Source: Deltaproteobacteria bacterium (GTDB lineage Bacteria > Desulfobacterota > DSM-4660 > Desulfatiglandales > Desulfatiglandaceae). Taken from it: a stretch of DNA of 64,000 nucleotides. The translations under genes and the position numbers were made by a program. A model generated the notes under the pieces. It had not been told where the DNA came from. It ran no database searches and saw only the letters and a list, made by a program, of their open reading frames with translations. Every line of letters starts with the position of its first letter. Within the stretch, counting starts at the first letter, position 1. Of the stretch, positions 1 through 9,503 are shown one piece after another. The stretch spans positions 1-64,000 of the forward strand of contig JAFDIV010000020.1 of the NCBI GenBank assembly GCA_019307815.1, in the 5' to 3' direction.

Positions 1-149
1 ATTTCACCTGGTTGTGCTTTTCTTATGACAACTGGCCGGAAATTTGTCCACCTTAAAATGCGCTTTTTTTGTCAAAATATCAAATTGTTACCTTTCGTGG
101 ATGGGCACTACCTAGGTGCGATACACTAAAATTTAAGGAGGATCACAAT

Positions 150-932
150 ATGGAAGAAACAGAGGAAGTACGTGTAATCATTTTAGGTTCAGGCACAGGA
201 TTACCTTCCTCATTCAGGGGGTCGGCCTCTATAGTATTTCATTATCAAGGCCGCTGGTTTCTTTTTGATATTGGCCCTGGCACACTGCGACAACTGACGC
301 GAATTGGTATAGACCATAGCCGTATAGAGGCAATTTGGGTCACTCACTTTCACCCCGACCACACAGCTGACTTGATCCATCTAATATTCGCCACCAAACA
401 TCCCAAGGTTTTGGAACACCGAAAGGCCTTCAAACTGTTCGGACCCAGAGGGGTGAAACAGTTTGTTTCCGATCTCCAAAAGGCCTATGGTTCCTATCTC
501 GCATTGCCCAAAGGGGTCATGCATATCGAAGAATTACACCCCTCTCCCCAATGCGCCACTGTATGGGAAGAACTCTGCTTCTGGGTCGCCCCTACCCAAC
601 ATACTCTGGAAAGTGTGGCATATAGAATGGAAACTAAAGCCGGGACAAGCATTGTTTACTCAGGGGATAGCGACTTTTGTCAAGAGCTAATATCCTTATC
701 CAAGGGTGCTGACCTCCTTATATTGGAGGCGTCATTTCCTAGAGAGGAGAAAGTGAAAGGCCATTTGACCCCAGAAGAGGCCGGAATCATCGCCGATCAG
801 GCAAAAGTAAAAAGGCTGGTACTCACTCACTTTTACCCAGAATGCCTGAAGACAAATATCGGTGAGGCATGCAGAAAATACTTTGGGGGAGAAATTACCA
901 TTGCTTCTGATTTCTTGACTTTGGTCCTATAA
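150..932 (+). CDS. MBL-fold metal-dependent hydrolase, RNase Z-like
   Basis: The protein has about 260 residues and a metallo-beta-lactamase fold. The metal-binding motif HFHPDH lies at residues 66-71, a GDSD motif is near residue 170, and a late LTHFYPE segment supplies the last His. A nucleotide-binding-like LGSGTG turn opens the protein. The ATG at 150 is preferred because AAGGAGG sits 8 bases upstream at 135-141; a longer TTG-initiated reading from 69 has no such site. The arrangement resembles RNase Z and the arylsulfatase-like MBL enzymes, but it is shorter than classical RNase Z and the tRNA-clamping exosite is not obvious, so the substrate is not known. It converges on the polyprenyl synthase gene, with 6 bases between the ends. 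Confidence 0.85.
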   Translation: MEETEEVRVIILGSGTGLPSSFRGSASIVFHYQGRWFLFDIGPGTLRQLTRIGIDHSRIEAIWVTHFHPDHTADLIHLIFATKHPKVLEHRKAFKLFGPRGVKQFVSDLQKAYGSYLALPKGVMHIEELHPSPQCATVWEELCFWVAPTQHTLESVAYRMETKAGTSIVYSGDSDFCQELISLSKGADLLILEASFPREEKVKGHLTPEEAGIIADQAKVKRLVLTHFYPECLKTNIGEACRKYFGGEITIASDFLTLVL

Positions 933-938
933 CGACTT

Positions 939-2009
939 TCAAAAGGCTCTATGTATAATGTATTGATTCAGCTCCAAAAGATTTTCCTTGGTTTCAGAAT
1001 CGGGAAAGGGGTCCAAAACCTCCGCCGCCTTTTCCGTGTAAGTCTCAGCCTCCCGCCGAACCCGGGCCAAGGCCCCGTTGCTTTTAACCAGGTTCATTAT
1101 CCTTGCATGAGTGTGTTCATTTAATTGATCCCCAGCCAACAGGGATTGAAGAGAAGCCCTTTCCTGCTCCGAGATCCCTGAAAGGGTATAAATAAGAGGA
1201 AGGGTGACTTTCCCTTCTCTTAAGTCCTTGCCCACTGGTTTACCAAACACCTCCTCAGTGGAAATGTAGTCCAACAGGTCGTCCATCAACTGAAAGGCGA
1301 TCCCCATATTCATTCCAAACTGCTCCAGGAGTCTCACCTCTTGTTGACTCGCTCCCGAAATAATTCCGCCGCACGCGCATGCCGCCGAGATTAGGACCGC
1401 GGTTTTGGCAGTAATAATATCAAAATATGTTTTAGGCGTAAGCGCCCAATTCCGCGTGTGGAGCAGTTCCAGTACCTGGCCCTCTGCCATAATTGTTGTA
1501 GTTTCTGTAAGCTTCCTGAAAAACGCCTGATTAGCATAGTTTACAGCAATGGAAAAAGCCTTTGAATAAAGAAAGTCACCTTCCAAGACCGCAGCGTGAT
1601 TCCCCCATAATCTGTTAGCTGACGGCCTTTTACGTCTCACTTCCGCATTGTCTAACACATCGTCGTGAAGGAGGGAGGCTGTGTGGATATACTCAAAAAC
1701 TACTGATAATTTATACAGCTCTTGGCTCTGGTATTGGAACAGGTTGCAACAAAGGATAAAAAGCAGAGGTCTGAGGCGTTTCCCGTGGCCAAGTAATGAG
1801 TGTCTCCCAATCTCTGCAATAGCATCCACTTTGGATAAGAGAGCTTGTTCAAGCTCATATTCGATCTTTAGAAAGTGCGGCCTGTATTTTTCCAGGATCT
1901 CTTGGTCCCGCATCTGTTGAGCCGTACACACGGATTCTCGTCCCATCGGTTCTGAATAAATCCTTTGTTTCACTCTTCTGCCTACCCCAAATATATTGCC
2001 TTTACCCAC
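939..2009 (-). CDS. Polyprenyl diphosphate synthase (trans-isoprenyl, IspB-type)
   Basis: This is a class I trans-prenyl transferase that condenses isopentenyl diphosphate onto an allylic diphosphate, probably to make the side chain of menaquinone or ubiquinone. Both Asp-rich motifs are visible: DDVLD after LLH in the first half, and DDLLD after FQLM in the second. GKRLRP, the usual substrate-binding stretch, precedes the first motif. The start is uncertain: 2009 is a GTG directly after a G-rich stretch, and in-frame ATGs at 1946 and 1913 would remove a poorly conserved leader of 21 or 32 residues. Chain length cannot be read from sequence alone. The neighbour rimO is on the same strand, 132 bases upstream. 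Confidence 0.88.
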   Translation of the reverse strand: MGKGNIFGVGRRVKQRIYSEPMGRESVCTAQQMRDQEILEKYRPHFLKIEYELEQALLSKVDAIAEIGRHSLLGHGKRLRPLLFILCCNLFQYQSQELYKLSVVFEYIHTASLLHDDVLDNAEVRRKRPSANRLWGNHAAVLEGDFLYSKAFSIAVNYANQAFFRKLTETTTIMAEGQVLELLHTRNWALTPKTYFDIITAKTAVLISAACACGGIISGASQQEVRLLEQFGMNMGIAFQLMDDLLDYISTEEVFGKPVGKDLREGKVTLPLIYTLSGISEQERASLQSLLAGDQLNEHTHARIMNLVKSNGALARVRREAETYTEKAAEVLDPFPDSETKENLLELNQYIIHRAF

Positions 2010-2141
2010 TCCCCCAATATCAGGGCTGAGGCATTATGGCAGATTTAGCTCTATTTCACAAGGATTTCCACTCAAATATCCTGCTTCAATAGCAATCACC
2101 AAACCTTGAGTTGGAATTGCTTTGACTCAACGCCTCCTCCC

Positions 2142-3473
2142 TTATTCGATGATTTCTCCCACAAGGTCATAGTGATAGGCCTCGGTAATACGAACAGCCA
2201 TGATCTTTCCTTCCTCCCCCACTCCTCGGTTAATTAACACCTGTCCATCAACCTCTGGGGCCATAGTAGCAGTCCTGCCTTTCAGGAGAAGATCCGTTTC
2301 TTCGCTGAACCCCTCAATCAAAACCGAGAGTTTCTGTCCTATTTTGGCTCGGTTCTTTTGAAGGGATATCTCTGCCTGCAAGGCCATGATTTCATCGCGC
2401 CGCCCCTCTGCTATAGATGGCGGAACTTCCCCATGGAGCTTGGCTGCTCTAGTGCCCTTTTCCTTACTATAGGCAAACACCCCCAGATGATCAAACTGGG
2501 CCCAGCGAACAAACTCCCACAGCTCCCTGAAAATCTGGTGTGTTTCCCCTGGAAATCCCACCATCAACGTGGTCCTAATGGCAATGTCCCGGTCTCTCTT
2601 CCTTATCTGCTCTACCAGTTGCCTGGGTGATTCCTCGCTAGCCCGACCCATGGCAGAAAGGATTTCTTTGTTTACATGTTGAAGGGGAATATCTAAATAG
2701 GGACAAATAAGATCAACTGTCTCCATCAAATCCAGAAGCCGCTCTGTAATTCCCCCTGGGTAACCATAAAGCAGTCTTATCCATTGTATCCCCTTTATCT
2801 GTGAAAGCCTTTCCAAAAGCGTCTCAAGCCCCCATTTCATGCCTAAATCAGACCCGTAGGCAGTAATGTCTTGGGCCACCAGGTTCACCTCCTTGACGCC
2901 CTCTGAAGCCATCTTTTCTGCCTCTCTCAAAAGGGAATCCATGGTTCGGCTCCGATATGGGCCTCTCAGCTTTGGTATAATGCAAAAGGAACATTTATGG
3001 GAGCAGCCTTCTGCAATCCTGAGATATGCAGTAAAAAAAGGTGTGCATCGCAGGCGAGGAACGCTATGATCCGCGAGATAAATGGGCCTTTCAATGGAAA
3101 AGATCTTATCTGGCACCCTAATGAGCTTCCCGATTCTGCCCACCAAACCGGTTCCCAGCCAGATGTCCACCTCGGGGATCTCCTTTTTGAGCTTATAACC
3201 ATAGCGCTGCACCAGGCATCCGGCCACAATCAAACGTTTTAGGCGGCCGGTTTTCCGAAGGTCGGCCAATGTCAAGATGGTGTCCACAGCCTCCTTAACA
3301 GCCTCTGCAATAAAGGAACATGTATTTACCAGGGCCAGATCCGCCTCTTTCACCTCTTCAGCAATGCCGTAACCCTCTTGGGTCAAGATACCTAGCATAT
3401 GCTCGGTATCTACAAGATTTTTAGGGCAACCCAGGCTCACCACATAAATTTTTCTCTGTTCACTCATGGCCAT
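2142..3473 (-). CDS. rimO: Ribosomal protein S12 methylthiotransferase RimO
   Basis: A radical-SAM methylthiotransferase that adds a methylthio group to the conserved Asp of ribosomal protein S12. The order of domains is the N-terminal MTTase domain (SLGCPKNLVDTE near residue 13, with the three cluster-binding Cys of that domain), the radical-SAM core with CSHKCSFC (CxxxCxxC) near residue 155 followed by GPYRSR, and a C-terminal TRAM domain. Length of 443 residues matches the family. SLGCPKNLVD distinguishes it from the tRNA enzyme MiaB, which usually reads TFGCQMN. A second in-frame ATG lies two codons inside the annotated start. Confidence 0.95.
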   Translation of the reverse strand: MAMSEQRKIYVVSLGCPKNLVDTEHMLGILTQEGYGIAEEVKEADLALVNTCSFIAEAVKEAVDTILTLADLRKTGRLKRLIVAGCLVQRYGYKLKKEIPEVDIWLGTGLVGRIGKLIRVPDKIFSIERPIYLADHSVPRLRCTPFFTAYLRIAEGCSHKCSFCIIPKLRGPYRSRTMDSLLREAEKMASEGVKEVNLVAQDITAYGSDLGMKWGLETLLERLSQIKGIQWIRLLYGYPGGITERLLDLMETVDLICPYLDIPLQHVNKEILSAMGRASEESPRQLVEQIRKRDRDIAIRTTLMVGFPGETHQIFRELWEFVRWAQFDHLGVFAYSKEKGTRAAKLHGEVPPSIAEGRRDEIMALQAEISLQKNRAKIGQKLSVLIEGFSEETDLLLKGRTATMAPEVDGQVLINRGVGEEGKIMAVRITEAYHYDLVGEIIE

Positions 3474-3550
3474 CCCCAGGACACAAAGCCCAACAATTCG
3501 GCCGGATATGAAGCCTAGTCCCTATATTCAAGCTCCTGAGAGAAATTTCA

Positions 3551-4951
3551 TCAAGTCTTTTCTTGATTGCTCTTTGAAAGGCGCTTGAGGAGCGTTATGG
3601 CAAACTGTTTGAGGAAAAGGAGTTGGATGCCCACTGGTGAGCGATCTAGAAGGGTTGCGCTTATCTTCATAAGGATAGAGTCAGATGTGGCCACAACAGT
3701 GGCAGCACGGGTCTGCCCACTAAGATAGGCCATTTCTCCGAAGCATTCTCCCCTATCTATGGTGGCTAGGGTCTTACGGTCCTTCATGACAGCGGCGCTC
3801 CCGCTTAATATTATATAAAAGGAATCGTCAATCTCACCCTCGCTTACCACTACCTTTCCTTTTGGCACCTTGACAAGGTTACTGGCCATTAGGATCTCTC
3901 TCACCTGGTCGCGCGTGAAACTAGCAAAAAAGGGGACCTGCCGCACATAATCAACCACATCCTCTGTTTTGGGCCTCTTTACCCCTTCTTTGATACCCCT
4001 TAGAGCAACACGCAAATCATAAGCCAAATCCAAACAGGTCTCATACCTGTCAATTGGGCGCTTGGCTAGGGCCTTTGATACGATCCTTTGGAGAATATCC
4101 GGCAGTTCGGGCCGGAGCTTGGTTATAGGAATCGGGTCTTCATGAGTTATTTTGTAAAGGATAGAAAAATAGTTATCGCCGGGAAAGGCCTTAACACCGG
4201 TAAGCAATTCGTAGAGCACACACCCTAGGGAAAAAATATCGCTTTTTTCGATAATCGGTTCCTCTTTTACCTGCTCAGGCGACATGTAGCATGGCGAGCC
4301 TACAAGCCCACTTGGGGAGCTTTGGCTTGTATCCACATGAGCTATTCCAAAATCGGTGATCTTTACAGCCCCGGAGCTATTCAGCATGATATTGGATGGC
4401 TTGATGTCCCTATGGACGATTCCATTTCTGTGTGCATAATCCAGGGCCCTGCAAACAACAAAGATGATCTCCAATACCTTGCTTACAGGCAAGAGGTTCA
4501 CTTTCCTGCAAAACCTCTGAAGGGTGGGGCCATCAATGTATTCCATGGTGATATAACAAAATTCACCTTCAATCCCTGCATCGTAAATACTCACAATGTT
4601 GGGGTGAGTAAGACGTCCTGCAGACTGGGCCTCCTTAAAAAATTTTTCCTTGTATTTCTCTGCCTCCTCCTTGCCCAATCCTCTTGAGGGCCGCGATATC
4701 TTGATGGCCACATCGCGCTTGATATATGGGTCCTTGCCCAAATAAACCAGCCCCATACTACCCTGGCCCAGTTTATCCACAATTTCATATCGACCCACCT
4801 TTTTAAGGTCTGACAGCGCCGCTTCCAGTTCCTTATCTGCCTCTGTTATATCAGCCTTTGGACCAAAAAATTTGGCCTTTAGCCAACTGGTTAACCCATG
4901 GGTTTTGTTCTCTGGGTGGGGTCCTCTTTCTGCTGCAAGATCCGTGGCCAT
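3551..4951 (-). CDS. Ser/Thr protein kinase with C-terminal cyclic nucleotide-binding domain
   Basis: A cytoplasmic Hanks-type kinase of 466 residues. The kinase domain starts near residue 53 with the glycine loop GQGSMG, continues with the Lys of VAIKI, HRDIKPSN and DFGIA, and an APE-like SPEQV motif. From about residue 345 there is a cyclic nucleotide-binding (Crp-like) domain with GECFGEMAYLSGQTRAAT, which keeps the Gly-Glu and Arg-Ala residues of the phosphate-binding cassette. No transmembrane segment is visible. This domain order resembles eukaryotic PKG turned round (kinase first, sensor second). The inference is that cAMP or cGMP controls kinase activity; the target is unknown. A GGGGGG ribosome binding site precedes the ATG. 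Confidence 0.9.
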   Translation of the reverse strand: MATDLAAERGPHPENKTHGLTSWLKAKFFGPKADITEADKELEAALSDLKKVGRYEIVDKLGQGSMGLVYLGKDPYIKRDVAIKISRPSRGLGKEEAEKYKEKFFKEAQSAGRLTHPNIVSIYDAGIEGEFCYITMEYIDGPTLQRFCRKVNLLPVSKVLEIIFVVCRALDYAHRNGIVHRDIKPSNIMLNSSGAVKITDFGIAHVDTSQSSPSGLVGSPCYMSPEQVKEEPIIEKSDIFSLGCVLYELLTGVKAFPGDNYFSILYKITHEDPIPITKLRPELPDILQRIVSKALAKRPIDRYETCLDLAYDLRVALRGIKEGVKRPKTEDVVDYVRQVPFFASFTRDQVREILMASNLVKVPKGKVVVSEGEIDDSFYIILSGSAAVMKDRKTLATIDRGECFGEMAYLSGQTRAATVVATSDSILMKISATLLDRSPVGIQLLFLKQFAITLLKRLSKSNQEKT

Positions 4952-5248
4952 TTTGTCCCCCCTTATCGACCCATTGCAAATCAGTGCACACCTGAAAATG
5001 CTGATTTTTCCAGTCCCTTTTTTCCCTTCAGGTTTTGTCCTAACAAAACCTCTTTTCTGGCTCGCCGCTGATCCCTAATTAGCCCCTATTGAATTTTATC
5101 GGCACAAAACAGAAAAACAAAAGCCTGAATGAAAGAGGAGGAACAGAATCTGGACACATACCTGCACCCAGGAGGCCTGTGCGCAGATTAGCATTGGCCC
5201 CCTGGCTCTTATTGTGCGTAAGTTTCAAAACAAGAACTTAAGCAGTAG

Positions 5249-5875
5249 TTATGGGTTCAGCAGATGGGCATCATGGAAAAGTTTGACCAAATCTAATCGA
5301 TTCAGTGTATCAGTAAAGATATCTCCAAGCGCCGTGTCAGCCCCTTTTCGTCGTAGAATCTTGAATCGTTCAGCCTTCCCTGATATAGATTGATTAGCTA
5401 AGACTCTGCTATCTTTAAGCAATTTGGCCTCATACCTCATTGTAGCTACCCATTGACGAGCCACAAAATCCAAAGAAAATTCCTCCAATATGATTTGTAA
5501 CTCCGGGACCCCTTCGGCAGGCTCAGACACGATTCTTATTCCATCATTTTCAAGCCGCCTCTTGAATCCCTCCTTAATCACAGCAATGGGATCAAAGGGT
5601 CCGATTTTAAATCCTGCCTCGTTGTACTTTGCCACAGCAAAAGACAAGTTACCTGAAAAGTACTTGAACTGCCGTCTCGCCCCGGGCCTCAAAAATTCCT
5701 TGTCCGCTCGCTTATCAATAATCTTCAAAACAACGGATTTTCCTTGAAGTCCCATGCTTGGTGCTGGAAGTCTATACAGAACTTGAATCTCAGGAATAGA
5801 AGTACAAGAAAAAACAAACATGCCCGACATAAGCACGCCTATCAACAAACTAATCATAATGGACCTTTTTCCCAT
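5249..5875 (-). CDS. Putative lipoprotein of unknown function (YajG-like outline)
   Basis: A secreted protein of about 208 residues. The N-terminus is a short basic segment followed by a hydrophobic stretch ending FVFSC, a plausible lipoprotein signal with Cys as the modified residue. The mature part contains a SVVLKIIDKRADKEF segment and looks like the small envelope lipoproteins of the YajG type, but the similarity was judged by eye only. The ATG at 5875 is chosen over 5926 because GGAGGAAA lies just upstream and the signal peptide starts there. It stands alone: the kinase gene downstream is 297 bases away. No function can be given. Confidence 0.7.
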   Translation of the reverse strand: MGKRSIMISLLIGVLMSGMFVFSCTSIPEIQVLYRLPAPSMGLQGKSVVLKIIDKRADKEFLRPGARRQFKYFSGNLSFAVAKYNEAGFKIGPFDPIAVIKEGFKRRLENDGIRIVSEPAEGVPELQIILEEFSLDFVARQWVATMRYEAKLLKDSRVLANQSISGKAERFKILRRKGADTALGDIFTDTLNRLDLVKLFHDAHLLNP

Positions 5876-6294
5876 CTCATTTTCCTCCAATAAGCTAAAA
5901 ACACATTGAAAAAATAGGATCAACAAGCTTAACCGATACTTGATTTTAAACTACCAAAGTCCTACGCTTGTCAAGCAAAAGTGTCTTTTAATACCTTTAA
6001 AGCAAACCCAAGACCTCTACAGCCCTTATATATTCACCAGAGTTTTTAGAACACGGGTTGAGGGAAATGAGAGACTCTTTTCCGTGCTTGCTCCAATCTT
6101 CACATTTTCCTTCACGCCAGCCAATATAAAGATTAGACTCATTCTTCATACGTTTTAGCTGATATTTCAGCTTGTTATACTTAGAAACTAGGCATAGGAA
6201 TCTTTGGCCGAAAATTTAGGTATTCGACTTAGTGAAACGGCTAGTAATTAGCTTCAGGCATTAACCAATCAACCGAGGGAGGAGGGCTTAATCC
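5876..6294. other. Intergenic stretch without a recognised gene
   Basis: About 420 bases between the lipoprotein gene and the broken oxidoreductase gene, which run away from each other. The short open frame on the plus strand at 5940-6158 has no ribosome binding site and no recognisable composition. The stretch must carry both promoters, but no convincing -35/-10 pair was seen. A purine-rich GGGAGGAGGG sequence around 6275-6284 is probably the ribosome binding site of the oxidoreductase. Confidence 0.5.
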
Positions 6295-9140
6295 GTGAAT
6301 CCAGAATTGATGAAATCCATGGCCAAAAGGTATTAATTCCTCTCTGCTCTTTATCGCGACGAGATATCTGTTGAGCTTATTGCCGCTATGCAGAAGGATG
6401 AATTCCTAAATATCCTTAATGAAGCCGTAAAAGGATGTGGCTTCGTGGACCTGATATGCGGCGCAGAAATGATAACTGCGTTTCTAAAGAGCGGACCAGC
6501 TGAAGAACTTTATAAAGAGCTCCGTTACGATTATGCCGATCTTTTCCTTAATGCAGGGCCGAGCCCTGTTTTTCCGTATGAATCCCCGTTTAGAAGTGGG
6601 GCACCTGTGGTCATGCAAGAACCGGTTTTTGAGTTGAGAGAATATTTCCGCAAAGCCGGCGTCCACAAGTCACCCGCATACAAGGATCTGGAGGAACATA
6701 TTGCGGTTCAAATGGAGTTTCTCCGCTATGTGTTGGAAAAAGGCAACGAGGATCTATACTTGGACTTTTTCGAGAATAAGTTTTCAAAATGGGTGCCCGC
6801 ATTTTGTGATCAGCTCACTTCCACCACTCCTTCTAATTGCAATTTATCCCAAAACCTTACAAATCTTCCCGCCGGGGTTATGACGAACTTTTACCAAGGG
6901 CTGGCACATCTTACTCGTGGGGTTGTGATGTGCGAAAGCTCCACAATCGGAGGATACACAGGGGCAGAAGAAGTAACCAACAAGATGTCTTCAGCCTTTG
7001 ATTACCTTGCCCTTTCCCATGAATATGCAACACTCGCCCAGGGGGTACTAGAACCAGAGCCACCAAAAACCGTGCCAACCCATTGCTATACCTGTGGAGC
7101 GTTATGCGGTATGAATGCAAAACTCAAGGACGGGATCCTCATAGGTACCAGCGGACTCCAAGGTGATCCCAAAAGCGGGGGCAGGCTCTGCCCAAAAGGG
7201 GCCGCAGTCCCCAAGCATCTTTATTCTGCTTACAGGCTCAAGTCCCCCCTCATCAGAGAAGGTAATCGTTTTCGCAAGGCCTCCTGGGATGAAGCCCTCG
7301 ATAGGGTGGTTGAGGCCATAAATAGAACATAGCAAATTCGGCTTTATGAGAGGAAACGACTGGCTTAACAATATACCCGAGGCACTTTTTGATCATCTCA
7401 GCTGTCCCAAAACAACCCACCGACCCATGTGCGACAATTCCAATCGCATGGCCAACGAGCACAACCTCAACGATAAGAGGCCATGGATAAACTATGAGGA
7501 ATCGGATTATATCCTACATTTTGGTATCAATGAGTTGGCCACCTCTTATGGACAGCGTAAAACCGCCCAATTAAGGGCAGCGATTAAACGTGGGGCCAAG
7601 CTGGTGGTCTTTGACCCACGGAGATCAGAAACCGCAAGTATGGCAACTGAGTGGATTCCTATTAAACCAGGAACCGATGCCGCAGTGGCCTTGGCAATGG
7701 CTTATGTGATCATCAAAAACGAGCTTTATGACAAAGATTTTGTTGAGAACTGGACTACAGGCTTTGAGGAGTTCAAAAAAAGGGTCATGGGTGAAGAGGA
7801 CGGCATTGTAAGGGATCCTGAATGGGCGGGCAAAATTAGTGGAGTACCACCAGAGACTATTGAACGTATAGCAAAAGAATTCGCTATGGCCAAAAACAAA
7901 GGATGCATATCCTGGACCGGTCTTGCTCAGGTTGACAACGGTATGTATGGTACCGCAGCTATTCAGGCCCTGAATGGCCTTTGCGGCACCTTTGATGCGC
8001 CAGGGGGCCCTCTTTACCTTTCAAGCGCAAACTTAAATCCCCTTGGGGTGAAGGCCAGGAAAAGCCGCCTGCCGCCGGCGCTCCAAAGTTAAATAAATTC
8101 GGCATCTGGTCGGGATGGGCCCCTGCTCACCTTTTGGCTGATGTGGAAGCAGGAAAACTTAAAGGGATGATCAACTATTTCGGTGATCCTGTTCTTTCCT
8201 GGGGGAACCAAGAAGCTATCACCAAAGCTATTCAGAAAATGGAATTTGTTGCCACCATTGATGCATACATGTGTAACACAGTGTTGCTCAGTGATGTGGT
8301 TCTTCCTGATGCTACATGGCTCGAGCAAAGTCAAATCAAGGCGGATTGGCTATATGAGGCATTCATAGCATACTATGCGGAAGTGGTTAAACCCATGTAT
8401 GACTCAAGGCCAATATTTTGGATCATAGTAGAGCTGGCAAAGAGGCTTGGCCTTGGCAAATATTTCCCTTGGAAAGATGTTGAGGAAGTGGAACGAAATC
8501 AATTAGCAGGCACACCATGGTCTTTTGAAGAACTCAAAGAAAAGGGGTTTATTGTCACGGACGAAGCAGAATATTATAAATATAAGAAGTGGGGATCTTT
8601 CAACGTACCCGATGGGTATGGTTCCTCTGGGAAGACAGTGACAGGTAAATACAACTTTCTGAACCCTGTAGCCCAGGAAAAGGGCGTAGATCCCCTTCCT
8701 GATTACAAAGAACCCAACCCTGATTTATTGCCTGACGAAAAATACCCCCTTTGTTTTCGGAAACTTCAGGGTGTTCTTACATGAGCACTCTTCTACTTTT
8801 AACAATTATCAGTTGATGAAAAGTGAGGGCACCAATCCACTATGGGTCAATACATTGGACGCCCAAGAGCTGGGGATAAAAGAGGGAGATAAAGTGCGGC
8901 TTAAATCCCCATGGGGTGAAGTGGAGACAAGGGCCCATGTCACCTGGGACATCATGCGAGGGGTCTTGGGAGCCGCTGGAGGCTTTGGACATATCCGCGG
9001 GCTGGAGGGTGACCCTAAATATCCTCAGTTTGGGGGGGGGGGGGGTCAACGCTGCAGGCATCATGAAACCCAATTACACAGAAAAGATAGGTGGCACCCC
9101 ACTCCTAAAATACATAAAGACTCGAGTGGAAAAGCTTTAA
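6295..9140 (+). pseudogene. Broken molybdopterin oxidoreductase with N-terminal TorD-like domain
   Basis: One gene lies in five pieces. A GTG at 6295 after an AGGAGG starts a TorD-like chaperone domain (LSALYRDE, YADLFL, PVFPYESPF), interrupted by TAA at 6334-6336. After about 230 residues it runs into a DMSO-reductase-family catalytic domain with the [4Fe-4S] motif CxxCxxxC (CYTCGALC, about 7087-7110) and LCPKG. Frameshifts follow near 7325 (extra A), near 8040 (a C missing), near 8764 (extra A) and in a run of 14 G at 9032-9045 (one too many). Removing them gives one continuous protein that ends ...LLKYIKTRVEKL. A Cys in HRPMCDNS could be the Mo ligand, as in the PhsA/PsrA group. The substrate is not known. 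Either a real pseudogene or a badly sequenced stretch; the nonsense codon favours decay. Confidence 0.85.
9032..9045 (+). repeat. Homopolymer of 14 G inside the oxidoreductase gene
   Basis: Fourteen consecutive G follow the Phe codon of the segment KYPQF. With 13 G the frame would continue as GGGG-VNAAGIMKPN, the proper C-terminus of the protein; with 14 it reads a nonsense tail. Runs of this length are prone to slippage in replication and to sequencing error. Confidence 0.9.
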
Positions 9141-9156
9141 ATTAACTCATTATTCA

Positions 9157-9226
9157 AAAAATGGCCTAGCTGATTGCCTATCTCCTGTATCGCCCCTAGG
9201 GGGAGCAAATCAGCCAGGCCATTTTA
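9157..9226 (+). terminator. Probable terminator after the oxidoreductase gene
   Basis: A long inverted repeat, AATGGCCTAGCTGATT against AATCAGCCAGGCCATT, with a 30-base loop, followed by TTTATT on the plus strand. The arms match over about 16 positions with one bulge. It lies 20 bases after the last codon of the broken gene. The rest of the stretch up to the transketolase gene (9227-9503) holds nothing that could be recognised apart from the AAGGAG ribosome binding site at its end. Confidence 0.7.
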
Positions 9227-9503
9227 TTGATTGCATCTTTGTCATACCATAAGCACGCCAAGATAGCCTGCACATGAACCCTATCACCTTAGGTAAAGTC
9301 AAAATTTCTCCATTGCCATGGGACCCCTTTAGGGGGGGGCACTCCCTCTGGGAAGGTAACAAAGGCAAGACTCTGGCTTAATCTATCAAATGAAACTTGA
9401 AAGAGTCTCGGAGTTAAGGTAAAGGAGGGGCCATGGGAATTTTCCTATTCTGGAACCTATCCATTGTTTCACATTCTGTTAAGAAAGGAGACATAACGAT
9501 CCC

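Noticed and set aside
5940..6158. Open frame of 72 codons in the gap before the oxidoreductase
   Set aside because: No ribosome binding site and no recognised family.
6334..6336. In-frame TAA in the TorD-like domain as a recoding site or as proof of a later start
   Set aside because: TAA is not recoded in bacteria. The frame before it and after it (LSALYRDE) continues the family sequence, so it is a nonsense mutation and the ATG at 6388 is not the ancestral start.
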